NCBI GenBank assembly: GCA_963920665.1
Contig: OY987263.1
Coordinates: 26,400,547-26,464,546, forward strand
Length of the DNA: 64,000 bases
From: Straminergon stramineum
Taxonomy: Eukaryota > Streptophyta > Bryopsida > Hypnales > Calliergonaceae
Direction of reading: 5' to 3'
Shown here: in pieces, positions 47,349 to 60,300 of the stretch
How the letters are laid out: every line of letters begins with the position of its first letter
Numbering within the stretch: position 1 is the first letter of the stretch
The notes under the pieces: model-generated
The model's database searches: none
What the model was told of the DNA's origin: nothing
Seen by the model: only the letters and a program-made list of their open reading frames with translations
Translations under genes and position numbers: made by a program

Positions 47349-49010
47349 GATGATAAATTCCCAATAGATCTTCAGGTCCTCATACTACATACTCTATGCG
47401 GTTGATGTTAACCACAATTCATGAGCTGATACAGAATAACCCTGGCAATGTATGCCGTGCTGATGTGCTTCTTCAAAAGAGTGAACCTTCCACCCTGAGC
47501 AAATAAATTCGATGTCAAATATCTTTGTAGAAGATATCACAGCTCCATACCAAAATTCCGAAAATCAGTCACAAACAACGTGCACTCGAAAACCCAATAA
47601 GCTCTCCACAACCAACTACGAGTTACCCCCAAATGCACAAGTGTCTGTTCTTGCACAGACGTCACGCTCAATAGCTTCCAAATCGCCCTATTGGATCTCA
47701 CTACCCTCTACCTTTTGTAATCAAGGAACTCGACAAAGATAAGCGAAATGACTTTCTGTAGAGGACTAAAAAAATACAAGTACTACCGTGCAAAGAAACC
47801 ATTTCAGTTTAACCAAAATCCAAGCCAATCAAAGATTCGTGAAACTAGAAGCTCATACCCGCCTATATTTGCAAATTAAGGAAAATAAATGCAAATAGCT
47901 AACGCGACTCAAAAAAACATGATCGCATGCAATGAAAAATTCCAAACCGCCGGTCCCTGAAGTAGACAATATCACACTTTCACGTCCCTCTCAGGGAATC
48001 ACCCGCTCTCAAATATAACAATTCAAATCCCCTAGTAACCCTAATCTCAAGCCTTTCGCTCTCTTTCAGATGTCTCAACTGTGACTGTTCGATTCTCCAC
48101 ACTGCTAAACCTGACGTCTCAGGCATCCAAGCAGGGAGGAAAAAACAACAGCAACAATAACTCGACATTAACATTAACAGCTACTTATCTATTCAGCTAC
48201 CAACTTGACTAAAACTTGACTTCAGTCCAGAGAAAATATCAAATGCGAAGGCATCAATCTCTCATACTCTTCCAGTCCCTTGCACTCCCCATACGCCAGC
48301 AACAAAGCTGCAAAAGATACAAAATTCTACCATACATTACAACTTATGAAGACTAAGAAACCCTAAACCACAACACCTCCACATGAACAACCACAACATC
48401 TGAACCTTCCGAAGACCTGACTACACCTCGATCTTGCCACAAAGCGTCATATAAGTTCAATCTCTTCAAATCTGCTGCTCTCTTGCAACTGCATCCGCCC
48501 TACCCGCCAAAATTGCCAAGATTGCTCCGAAAACTAAAAAGATCCCCTCCCCTCGACGCCACCGCATTAAACTCCACAAACTCGCACCATCACCCAAACC
48601 CTAAAATGCCAAAACCAAGAAAACAACCTCGGACTCCAAAATTTCAAACGTCGAGAGAACGCACCTTCAAGAATCACATCATCGAGGAGAAAGGAGAGTC
48701 GAGGAATCCAAGAAAAGCCCTGAACCGGAAGCCGCGAATCTAAACATGAAACTCAGGTGTGCGAAGGCGATTCTGGACGCCAGACTGTGAGCTCGGTCTC
48801 TTTGAAACCAGCTCTCTGACAGCAGGCGGAGTGGCAAAGAATACGAAGCATCAGAGACAGACCGCCATTGATTTACAACTTGGCAATCGGATTCTATCTA
48901 CAACGACGAGCGTAGAAGTAGGCGAGGGAGAGAGCAAGGGAAGGAGAGAGCGGGGAAGTTCGTTAGGGTTTCCAGGATTCTTCAAATGTTAATGGAAGCT
49001 TCCTTCTTTG
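47349..49010 (-). other. Probable 5' leader of the RRM gene, likely intron-containing
   Basis: Between the start codon (47348) and the TATA box (49034) lies about 1.7 kb without coding similarity. The minus strand just inside 49010 is a CT-rich tract (CCGCTCTCTCCTTCCCTTGC), typical of plant transcript 5' ends. One or more leader introns are likely but were not placed. Confidence 0.5.
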
Positions 49011-49033
49011 TTTATGTCTACCGGCGTGACCGA

Positions 49034-49043
49034 CTATATATAT
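49034..49043 (-). promoter_or_regulatory. TATA box of the RRM gene
   Basis: The minus strand reads ATATATATAG, followed about 30 bases downstream by a CT-rich leader. This fits a TATA-type core promoter for the minus-strand gene; transcript ends would confirm it. Confidence 0.45.
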
Positions 49044-51819
49044 TGAATTTAAGTTGGGAATTTAACCGGTATATTTTTTCAAAACTTTTGTTTTTCCCAT
49101 ATGAAAGGTTTATTTTTTCTTTAATCCCTAAAAGTCTAAAATCTACTTTTAGAATTTATTTTTAGCAAACTCTGATGGCCAAGTACAATACCTTGATTTT
49201 AGGATCCCATTAGTGAAGGTGAAATATTAGTGTTACCTAAAAAATAAATGTCACTAAAACTTTTCATTTTTGTGGAGTAATATTTTAGCCTCCAGTAATT
49301 TAATTATTTTATAAATAGTGGGACTTTGGTAAATTAGTGTCAAGTGCATTACTAGAACAAATAGTTAATTGTAGTTGAATGTTCCTAACAAAAATTCTTG
49401 AAGACTCCTATACAACATATTCATGCCTATCACTTGCATTTTCAAAAGAGCATGTAACAATTAGCATGGATAAGTCTATTAATTATGGAATGATCCTAGA
49501 GCTAGTGATTCCAACTATATTTTCTAAACTATAGTAGAAACTTGAAAAAAAGATATTGTGACTATAACATTTGACAAGGTAAGATTCTTTCGAACATTGT
49601 AGTTTGAAAATTAATCAATGAAAACACTTTATAACCCTAATATTTTTATGAAATTTGCATATTTTTTCTTACATCTTGGTATGAGTATATCAATTACCTC
49701 AATTTCATCAAATTGATTATAAAAATAATAAATAAAAGATGAAACATAAATATAAAGCATTTCTTTATGGATTTTAGAGCCCTCAAGGATAAAACACTCA
49801 AAGTGTTCAATGTTAGGTTTGAAAATTATAGAATGAGGAAGTTTAACCCCTAAAAGATAAGATCCATTGCCAATCGGTCAAACATCATATCTAAGTTGAA
49901 TTTAGCCTATTAGATTGTGCTCAAATATCAATCCTATATATTTATTACTTGAAACTATAAATTGTATATCAAAATGAGAAATTTCAATTTGTTTCATAAA
50001 ATAGTATAGTTGTTATCATTTTTTGTTGCAAAAATTGAAAATAAGTAAATAAAAATACAAAAATTAATTCAAATTATTGGAATTTTTTTTGTAGAGGTAC
50101 AAGTAGCAACTAGGATTAGTGTAAAAATTTCTAAATTGGTTCTTTTATTTTTTTACATCCAAAATAGCCACAATAAAGAGCTTGAAGTCAAATTTAGCTA
50201 TCAAACCAAAACCATCCTTTAATTTAAATGATGTTCAAAATTTCAAAAAAAAATTCTAGAGGAGAATTTTATTTTTTATTTATGTTTTTTTTTTCAAAAA
50301 TCTCAATTAAAAAATAAAATTATTAAAATTTTAAAATTATAAGTGAGATGAAAATTATTAAAATTTTATACATTATAGTATTTTGGAATTTTTAATATAA
50401 ACAAAGGTTAGAATGAAAAAAATTATTTTTTAATTGAAATTAAAAATTCATTTTAAAAAAATATGAATGAAAAATACAACATATTGAGTTATTTGGGTTC
50501 TACCCCATGAAGCTTGCAATTGCAATAATTCTTTCAATTTTTGGATCTTTTCAAAATTTTGAGATGAGTTCAAAAGAAATCCTATCAAGCTTCATTTCCT
50601 TAGTTTAAATCAAATACCATAGATGATGATATTGAAAGTTACAATCAAGGTTGGCTAAAGCACATCGAATTTGGAGATGCATAGACCTTAAGGGTTTGAG
50701 GATTGAATTGCAAATCTTTCTTTCAAAATAATTTTTTATGAGATTTTTGATAAGTAAACCTCTTTTATTAGTTCATGAAGCAATCCAAACACCATATGTG
50801 ATCTTGAAAAGTATGTTTCATAAAGAACACTTGCATCAAATAGGAACATTAATGAACACGAAATTTTCATAAATATTTCCATATATATTCTTTTGATAAC
50901 AACATTGATATTATTTTAATATTTGGGATGTTTGAAAATAACCAATTGTTTAGAAAATTGTATAGCGAAATCAATTCTTGTAAATCCCTAGTTGATAGAG
51001 TAAACATTGTAGAATCACTTCTCAACTTCAAGTAATTTTTTTCAGCAAATCATAAAGTATTAATCAAATATGATTTTTTTAATAAGAATTAGAGGTTATA
51101 TTTTTAATTTTCAGGATCCAAGTGAAAATTGCAATCAATGGCATATTAATCTTTAATGTGCAAATGAGCACAAAGTATTGAATACGATACATGTCAAATT
51201 TCTATGAATACTATTTAAAAAAACTAATGGAGATCTTGCATCATTTACTTTATTTTTTTCTATTAAACAATATTAATCAATATATAGCCAATATTTAAAT
51301 ATTTTGACCTCTAAAATACATGTTAATAGTAAATTTCCAAAGTTAAATGCATTTAAGTATTTATGGTGAAGCATTTTTCAAGGTCATTTGCTCAAACATT
51401 TTCTAAGCATCATACTTGAAATCTTTTTATTAATGCAAAATTTTAAATATTTGTTAAATACTTGAAGAAGCCATATTTTATAATACATTCAATTTTTTTC
51501 TTTGAATTAAGTGGTCAATTCAAGATTAAAAGATATTTTGCACCAAATTCTTCGAAGATTTAAATTTGAACATATAATAAAAACAACCATGAGAATATTC
51601 CAAATAGATGTTAACATTGTTTGATTTTTAATAAATTAAAAAAAAAAAATAACCCTTTAAGAGTGAAAAAACTTGATCTACTTTAATCTCAATATTTCTA
51701 GAAAGGTTGTGACAATCAAATTAAGCTTGGGGTAGAATGGCTTGTCATTGTCACTTTGATCATTGCACATGATTATTGAAGTTCATTCCATCAAAAAAAA
51801 ATTCTTCTATACAATGACA
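49044..51819. other. Very AT-rich intergenic stretch
   Basis: No gene was recognised. Two same-direction terminus-like motifs, TTTAATCCCTAAAAG (49121) and TTTAACCCCTAAAAG (about 49838), suggest worn TTAA-bounded elements. Confidence 0.45.
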
Positions 51820-54070
51820 AATTGACAAATTGCATCACTTTTCACTCTCAAAGAACTCACATTAACCCTGAAACACCTAAGTGGGTATTTTGTATCCTTT
51901 AGATGATTTATAGGACTCCTTCCATATGGAAAATAATGTATTTTTATCCAATTTTTTTTGTAGACGGGGAGTTGTTTGAACCAAATTTCAATGAAAGATG
52001 CTAAGTATTTTTTTCCTTGTGATATTTTTGACTTTCTTACATAATAGAATAGCAAATCTATGGATCACCACGCAATGTATTTTGGCAAATTATAATTCTT
52101 TCTTTGGATCCAAATTTAAACCATCAAAAGGACCTCATAGAATTAGAGACCAACAAATGAAATGAAGCTTATCAAGTCTAGTTTCTACATGAATTTGAAA
52201 ATTTGAAAAATTCCTAAATTTGAAGTTTTTCTTGAAACATAAACTTAGGATCTATTAACATGAGTGCTATTTTTTAAATTTAGAAGGACACAATAATTCT
52301 TTTATAGCATAGTGTTTTGAATTGTAATCTAAACCAAAGAAAAAAAATTTCAAATTTTAATAGTATATTTGGAATTTGATATGATTAATATTTTTATTTT
52401 TTATTAAAAAATTCATGGTGATTTCAAATCTTAATAAAAATATTTAATAAATTATATTAGACTTGTTATTCATCTCTTAAAAAAGAAATACAAAAATTCA
52501 TTAATAGATAATTGCAAAATAGGAGCATACAAAGAAAGAGGAATTTTAAGGATTGAAAAGTAGATTTAGGGTTGTCTTTTAAGAGTTAAAATTCAAAAAT
52601 GTGAAAATAAGTGGGATTAACCTTATAAAAATGCTCTAGTAAAAGAGTGGCAGTGGATGACTTTCCATATCATTGTAGAAATGAAAAATTCACCTATTAA
52701 ACCAAATATCAAATCATTTTTGGCAAAGTACCTTGGTGATAGGTCTTTTTTTTTAGGAAGTAACCATCTAACAACATTGCAAAAAATTTAGGTCCTTTAT
52801 GTCATTGCATGATTTATCCAAATATGGACACTTTCACTTTCAATACAAAACAATGTTGTATGTATTTGCACCAATCTTCACTTTAAAGGCCATATTTGTC
52901 AAAATGAGACAATTCATCGTCTCATATTATCTTTGACCCTACATTTAGATGATATTAAGCATCCAATATTGAAAAACATTGAAAAATTGAGACTTTCATA
53001 TACTTATACATTTATAGATTTTTTATTTTTTAAAGGTTGATTAGTATATAAATTTTTTATTCATGAATATGCAGGTCTCCAATAGTGGGGCTCAAGTCTC
53101 AAAATGTGCATTTTGTCTCAATTTAATGAATATGGACATTCTTGAATAATTCACATTAACTTTGAAAACACTTGAAAGAGTATTTTGTATCTTTTGGATG
53201 ATTTTAGGGAGTCCTTAAAGATGGAAATTAACAAATGTATTCTCATCCAATTAATGGGGGGTGGAGTTTCTCTAATTCAATTTCAATGAAAGATGCTATA
53301 TATTCAACTCTTGTCATATTTTTGGACTTTCCTACATAATAGAATAGCAAATCATTTTAGAAATGAAGAATGCACCTATTAATCCAAAAATCGAATCACT
53401 TTTAGCAAAGTATCTTAGAAATAGATCTTGTTCTTTTGAGTTAATCCTACGACGACATAGCATACGATTTTGGTCCAAAAAAATTGCATGATTAGTATTA
53501 AATAAATGGAAAGAATTCTTTTTATGAGTTGCTTGAGTGCATTTTAAGTGCATAGTATTGAATATTCCATCACTACAGTATGAGTAATTTTTCAAAAGAA
53601 GAAGATGCTTAATCCATGGATCACCTTTATAATAGATTTTGGCCACTTCTTTTTATATACTCTTGATGTAAAATTTAGCCTTAAAAACGACATTTTTTTG
53701 GGGTCCAACTGTTGAAATGAAGTTTATCAAGTGTAGTTTCTACTTCAATTGGAAAATTCTAAAAATTAAATATTTCATAACAATTTGATCTTTGACCCTA
53801 TAACCATGGTTTGTCAATTTTCTAAATATGGAATGACACAATAATTTTGGTTAGGAATTGGCATCATTCACTATAACCCTAAACCCTAAACTAAAAATTT
53901 CACTTTTTTTTATTATATGTTGTATTTGGTAAGAGTTTTCTTCATTTTTTCCTTAAAAACTAACAATAATTTGAAATTTTCACAAAAGAAATTAGAAACC
54001 TTATCACTCACAAAAGACATGTAATTACATCTTTGAAAAATTTTAAAAAAAAAAATTTCATTTATACATA
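51820..54070. repeat. Two diverged direct copies of a ~0.9-kb block
   Basis: 51820-52640 and 53140-54070 share colinear blocks: AACTCACATTAACC against AATTCACATTAACT, then TATTTTGTATC, TTTCAATGAAAGATGCTA, CATAATAGAATAGCAAAT, GAAG(C/T)TTATCAAGT and GACACAATAATT. A further pair, GCACCTATTAA(A/T)CCAAA then GGCAAAGTA, occurs at 52690 and 53366. No coding frame was found. Two insertions of one transposon family or an old tandem duplication would both explain it. Confidence 0.7.
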
Positions 54071-54733
54071 GCTACAAAATGGTAGTAAACAAAGTGAAGG
54101 ATTAGGAGGCTTGAATCAATGGTCATGGGCCCTTCCTATCAAGGTTAACAATAGTGGTATACCATAGCTGTAGGGCAAGGTCGATGGAAAATAATTCTAA
54201 AAATAAATACCGAAATTTTATGGAATTTTTTTTTTCAAAAAACAATAAAATTTTGTGGTGAAAAAAAGAATACTTGAAAAAAACCCACTATTTATAGCAT
54301 TTGTTAAACCTTATTTACCAGAAAAAAATGTTTATTTAGCAAAAAATTGCCAACCTTGACCTACACTTTGGGTATTCTACTTTGTGATAGTTCTATGAAG
54401 CTCCAATTGGTAATGTCCATCCCTCTTTTTTGTTGTCAGTAAGTAAATTGGATGATTGCTATCACTGTATTACTCTTACAAGGCTCTTGTTGCTAATATG
54501 GAATGACTCACTAGCCCTGTAGACTAGTCCTTGTTCCTTGTTGTACTTTTAAATTTCCCACCTTCTTCAAATCGACTCTAGATTTAAGTCAAAAATGAAA
54601 ATTTATTGGTCCTATAACCGATAGTTCATACTTAATGAATGAATTATGCATAAAAAAGGTGCACATTAAAATCTATAAGAGATTACTTTTAGATTCAAAT
54701 GTAGTTGGTTCAAGCATGTGGTTCAATCCAATT
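54071..54733. other. Intergenic stretch, nothing recognised
   Basis: No gene or repeat boundary was supported. Confidence 0.45.
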
Positions 54734-55665
54734 TTAATCCCTAAAGGACCATTGTCCCCTCGGGGGACAAAATGGATTTCAAGTACGTACCTATGACCTC
54801 AATTTTTAGTGATTTTAAAAGAAAACTTTCTCACAAGCTAGAAAAATTGATTAGCTTCCTGGGAATATAATTTTTATTTCAATCGGTGCCTAGGAGCAAA
54901 AATTATGCCCTCTTAAACATAATTTACTCGTCATCAGGCAGAAAAACAAATCCACAAAAACTTAGAAAAAAAAATTTTGATTTTTTTTCTTATAGATTAT
55001 ATTTTTATCTACATTTGAAGCTTTGATTCATTCCATTTGGACAAGTGATGTGAAAGTTATGAACAATCTTGTTTTTCAAGCAATATGAGCATCTTCTTGA
55101 ATAAATAACTTATAGGATTCATTTTTGAATGCAATTTTCACAACTTTTCAAAAAAAAATTGCTTAACAAGGTTAAATTTTTTTGCTAAAACCATCTCACC
55201 ATTGGAATTATTGTGTTTCAATCTCATCTTAGAGCTATTAACAATTTATTTTTTCATGTAATCTTGGACCTACTTCTACTTAACAATTTTTTAGAGAATG
55301 AAAATCAAGAGTTTTTCTTTCAAAATTTTTTTCCTAGAATATCAACTCAATTCTTCAACACAATTTTAAAAAAATTCAAAGTCCATAGTACAAAAAATTT
55401 CAACAAAAGGTGGTCAAAGTCATCTGAAATTGCAAGCTAGTGTTCAAAAAAACTTCGTTTCCCAACTTTGAATGCTAATATCTCTCAATCTATGCGGTCA
55501 AAATTCATGAAATTTTTACCACATGGTCTGAGACAAGTAAAGTACAAGATCCTATGGTTAGATTTTCAAAAAGTATTCTTTGGGATTTTTGGGGGTGAAC
55601 GCAGCAGAAATGGCAGTTTTGAATGGTTTTAGACAAAAAAATGACCTTGGTCCTTTAGGGGTTAA
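54734..55665. mobile_element. TTAA/CCCTAAA element, copy 1 (full length, 932 bp)
   Basis: Starts TTAATCCCTAAAGGACCA and ends TGGTCCTTTAGGGGTTAA after short intervening text, so the 14-bp ends are inverted apart from one base and TTAA lies on both sides. Interior similarity to 9127-10057, 5145-6042 and 10792-11185 defines a family. No transposase frame was recognised. The TTAA flanks favour a piggyBac-like mechanism, though PIF/Harbinger cannot be excluded. Confidence 0.87.
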
Positions 55666-56150
55666 ATGCACTTATAAGTGAACATTCTTGAAATTACATT
55701 GATTTCAAGCCAACTTTGGCAAACCAAATACTTTATCATGAATAAAAAATTTGTGATTTTAATTTGACACAAGCATGGTTGCATTTAAGACCATGGTTTG
55801 TTATTTATTGCAAGTCTGCATGGTTGTTCTTGGTTTTCACATTTGTCATTATATGTTACATGTGTATGTTTCTTGTCAAATCTACTACTATAAATAGGTG
55901 CTTAAGATAGAAATCTTTGAAAATTCATAAATAATTAAAAAATACTTGGAAAAACACAAAACCACTTAACTTATGTTCTAAACCACATGTGTTTTTCTTT
56001 CTATGAAAAATAAATTGAAAATATTTTTGTCCACAAAAGCCCATGAAAAAAGCAGACTAGCCCTTAAATGGTTGCTTTAAGAGTAGACTACCTTAGCATC
56101 TGCAGTAGCTTCGCCCACTGAAGCTTCAGTTTCAAAAGTCTTTAACCACA
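55666..56150. other. Spacer between two TTAA-bounded elements
   Basis: No gene or repeat was recognised. Confidence 0.45.
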
Positions 56151-56741
56151 TTAATCCCTAAAAGACCATAAGGCCACCACATGACTTCTACAACTACATT
56201 TGTAGAAAATTTGGAATGTGAACCTTACTAATAGTCTGTGACCAACAAAGAGATCCTCAATAATTTTTTTTACTAAATTCATCGGTACAATCTAATCAAG
56301 AAATGATTGAGTGAGTGATTTTTGGTGAATGGGAAAAGTACTATGGGCTATCACTTCATGTGCTCATATCTTTTTTCCCACACCTCAAAATGATTTGAAA
56401 AAAATTACACATCTAAATCATCATGATATGTACTTCTGGAAAAAAAAATCAGAGTTTTTAGATCACTTTTGAGCATTCCAATCTCAACATTCCAATTTCA
56501 GCACATGTACAAAGTTCTGCAGAATTGGATATCTTACATCAATTTTGTCAACAATGTCATTTTCTCAAAAATTGTGTGATTTAGATAATCTTTTTTTCTT
56601 AGGAGAGCTACATAAGTCTTCTTTCATTTCAACGGTGGCAATCATCAAAATTGTATCACATTTGAGAAATTATGCTTATTACAAGAGCTAGTCAAGAAAA
56701 CAAGAACTTTGCTCGAACACCCCCGATCCTTTAGGGGTTAA
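56151..56741. mobile_element. TTAA/CCCTAAA element, short variant (591 bp)
   Basis: Begins TTAATCCCTAAAAGACCA and ends ATCCTTTAGGGGTTAA, giving the same terminal style as the 0.93-kb elements. The interior is not clearly related to theirs, so it may be a separate subfamily using the same ends. Confidence 0.7.
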
Positions 56742-57356
56742 TTGCCAATCAATAAAAAAGTGAAATTGTGAAAGAAAGTGGTGCAGAAAGAGGTGTCTAT
56801 CTAAGAGAATATTATAGAGCCTGCCAAGATCACTGATGAGTGAATTGACGGTCAGGAAGGACAACACCACTGACTGGAATTCGAAGCATGGAGCTGGACG
56901 GATAGTAAATGACCAACCCAATTCCGCTCCAGCCCATCAACTTCTACAACACACGAACGAAAAGCCCCTGAGGAGGCAACTCCAGTCAATAATTCTAGAA
57001 TTGGGGATCTTGATTCTTGACTTGTAGAAGGTGAGGTTTTGAAAGTCTACACGATAACTAGAGTTTGTAAAGGAAAAGTAGCAGTCGTGAATCTTACAAG
57101 GTAATCTCATGATTAAGCTGATGATTCTTACAGAAACTGTCTGCATTCGTGCAGGCCCCTGCACACGACGTACAGGGGATCCTTGAAAACCACAGGCAGC
57201 ACAATACCGAGACGGTGCGCTGAATGCACACAACCTACCCAGGCCGGTTCAATCCCTTCTGGAAACCGGCACTGCTATTGATCGAGGTCTTGTACCTGTT
57301 TGCAAAACGAAGTTCGAACTGACACCAACCAGCAGTGGGTGAAATGATGTTAGTCA
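56742..57356. other. Downstream flank of the CGR-like gene
   Basis: The part nearest 57356 is the expected 3' untranslated region of the minus-strand methyltransferase. No separate gene is supported. Confidence 0.45.
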
Positions 57357-59430
57357 CTACCTTCCACTGCTGAAGGAGGGAACGATCAAGTGGAAAATGT
57401 GGAAAGTAGACTTATTGCCACTCTCAGAAACAGCGGCTTCATAGTGTGCACTCTTCTCTTCATCCTCTTTCAAGCCTGCTGTATGGAACAGATGCAACCA
57501 CCACTCTCGGGTTCGCGGTTTGATCTGCCACAGATCATTTGAATTAGTTCACAGTGGAACTTAAAAGGTGTAGTACAATTTGAAAGATGGAAAATGGTTC
57601 ACAGACGAATTAATTAGTTGCTCGAGTTGAATCACTCACCAGTTTCGCAGATTGTCCGGGAATGGCCTTGCTTTCAGCCACTGGAGGTCGGCTCTTGCCT
57701 GGAAGAGTCAATATCAACGAAAAGTAGAGAAGCTCACACCATCAGTGCAAGGCTCTTCTAACGGTGGGGGATTAAACCACAACACCAATGAACAAGAAAT
57801 TTTAAAATTCATCAAATAGACCTAGGTAAGTACACATATCCAATTTCAGGGTTTTAGAACTTTACCCACGACCACAACAAGATTGTGTGCTGACAACCGT
57901 GAGAGCTCAGGTAAGGTTACATTCAAGTCCCGCTTTTTCATCAGGTCCAAAGTGTCTGATACTAAAACAAACGAGAACGAGCGTGAGCGGTAGGGCAGAG
58001 GTTGGTTGACTTCGGCCACTCGTATGAGTCCCTTTCTGACAAAGTTTTGACATATTTCGTGAACAGGTTTCTTCATTCTGGAAGGCTGGATACCCCATAC
58101 TTCGGAGTTACTCTCCTTCAGAAGCTTAGAGACAAGACCACAAGTCCCAGGGCCGATGTGTAACAGCCGGTGCATGGTCTTTCCATACATGTCTTGAAGA
58201 ATGTCTATTACACCACATACAGGTGCCGTGCATTCAGGTTTGGATGACGCCTTGTCACCTGTGCCCCAAAATGAGATAGTCACTCTCACCATAACTAGCG
58301 ATTCAAAACAAAATAGGTCAGAAAAATGTAAATCCAAAGAACTCCAAAGGACCAAAAGACGTTGGAGTGATGGTAGGAGTGACATACCATTCCAAACAAT
58401 AGCAGGAACCTCTTCGACTTCTTCATCAGGCGTTATTTGTAGGACTTGTTTTATCGCCACGTCCTTGTGCGGTGTACTCGGGAAAACTTGGATATCACAC
58501 AGAGTGGTAGAGTTAGGAGGCATATGGTGCATGAACTTGGAAAGACTTACGTAAGGATCTAAGACATCCTAGCAGATGAACTTCTGAAGATGAAAATATA
58601 AGCTGGTATTTATCATTAAAATTACAACGAGCTAAGCAACAGTGCCATTGCAGCTGGGCGTATCACTTTCTTACAGACATCAGAAAACAATGATCATCAA
58701 ATGCTCCAGTATTACTTCAATTAGTTGACGAGTTTGTATTGAAATGGCAGTGTTTTAGTGCGGTTTCAATTATTCTTTAGGGATCTTTAAGTGCTCGATC
58801 ATAATTTGATCATCTAACGCACAAAAAGGCACTAAAAAATCACTGAAATGGCACTAAAGCATGTCAACCCATCAATCAATTGAAGAAACATTGAGCAGTT
58901 GATAGTCAGAGGGGAGGAACTCTTGTGTCGCGGTAGGACGCAAGATCAAATAGAAGTAAAACATCAAATGAGAGAATTACCTGAATCTCCATAAGAATAA
59001 CCAATCAGTAGTATACCACCCTACACAAACCACCAGAATTGGTTCTCGAGATTCTCATATGTGCGCGCAAGTACAATTGAACCAAGCCACACACAGACCA
59101 ATACAATATCGTGAAATCGTATTCCACAGCATAGCATAGCATAATTACATAGATAGGCGATATAACTGATTTCGTTACAATTCGTTGGAGATCCATCTAA
59201 TGTCTCCTCTCTTATGCATACTTTAGCCATAACCGTGGTAGCCCGGAAATGAAACATTGAGCGATCAATCCAAGATCGATAAGAGCAGTACACACCACAA
59301 GCAGGAAGCACAAGGAAACCGTCGGCGATATTCGAGACTTGGGAGGGACTGCAGTAGTAGAGCTGAACTGTGCGCTTTCGGGCGGTCGCCTAATTGGCAA
59401 TCCTGGACGGCGAGCCATGGCCCCTGTCAT
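57357..59430 (-). CDS. CGR2/CGR3-like pectin (homogalacturonan) methyltransferase
   Basis: Golgi type II protein thought to methylesterify homogalacturonan (Arabidopsis CGR2/CGR3). Exons: 59430 to about 59256, 58558-58388, 58258-57866, 57698-57640 and 57524-57357. The last four fit GT..AG and phase exactly; the first donor is uncertain (GTTTCA is the only one in phase). Residues about 36-55 form the membrane anchor after a basic, Pro-rich tail. The catalytic part shows HRLLHIGPGTCGLVSKLLKE (SAM-binding motif I), SEVWGIQPSRM, LPYRSRSFSFVLVSDTLD, LPELSRLSAHNLVVVVG, GQSAKLIKPRTREWW and a C-terminal FHIFHL. The second in-frame ATG (59418, MARRPG) matches the CGR3 start better than the first. With exon 2 (57 residues unlike Arabidopsis CGR3) the protein is about 320 residues, against about 258 there. 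Confidence 0.87.
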
Positions 59431-60300
59431 GTTTTCTTCTTACTGTTCGCCTGCAATAAACACACCGATCATCTCATCTCACCTCATCTCATCACAATAA
59501 AAAGAATTCCCCACGCCATTAAAAGCTCCTACACTTCTTTCCATACTCTCAGGTCCAAACCAATACTGTTCTACAACCGATCGCACAAATCAGCAACACT
59601 CAACATCAATCCTCTCTACTTCAAGCTCAAACACGATCACATTGCAACTTCATAAGCTCCTTCACCAGCTAAACCTACTTTCAACCAATAACCAAATACA
59701 CACAACACGAACAATGCGCGTGACGAGGAGCTAGGGTTGCCATCAGAGGTTCCCTACTACTGAAATCGAAATGACCGTTTTGCTCGAACTCTTTTCTCTT
59801 CCCCGTCACGCACGCAGCGTACGTTCGACTACCAACGATCTCACACTCCGTTCTTTCCCCTGTTTCCCCTATTTCCACCTGCGACGCAATTTTAACAAAC
59901 CACGATTCTCCACTTGCAACTTGAAGATTTTCCACTAATGACACCAAAGGTTCTTGTTGCTGTGTCCGAGTTCTGGAGCTGCAAGCTAAGTTTTTCTCAC
60001 TCCAACACCGACACACCTGTGTGCAATAATGCCAAAAAAACAGCAGTGAGGCTCGAAAACTGTCGACTGAGGCGGTGTTCGTGATGAAGTTGAGAAATCA
60101 GAAGAGCTAATAAAATACAGAAAAATATTGACATTGATATATAAAGTCGAATTAAAAATTGGAAGAGACGAAGACTTCAGCAGGCAAAGTACACTGAGTG
60201 CAAGTGATGACGAGTGCGAGCTTGTAAGCTTGGTTTGAAGGCTTCGGAGATACGACAACAGTGTCTAGAGGAAGGGAGCCGATTTTTATGGGAAGCCGAT
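59431..60300 (-). other. Probable 5' leader and promoter of the CGR-like gene
   Basis: The minus strand from about 60260 downward is rich in CT and CTCC text like a plant leader. CCATAAAAATCGG near 60280-60293 is a possible TATA-like box. Short frames here have no family match. Confidence 0.4.

Noticed and set aside
53876..53892. Telomere-like CCCTAAACCCTAAAC
   Set aside because: Only about two units in AT-rich DNA; too short for an interstitial telomeric array.
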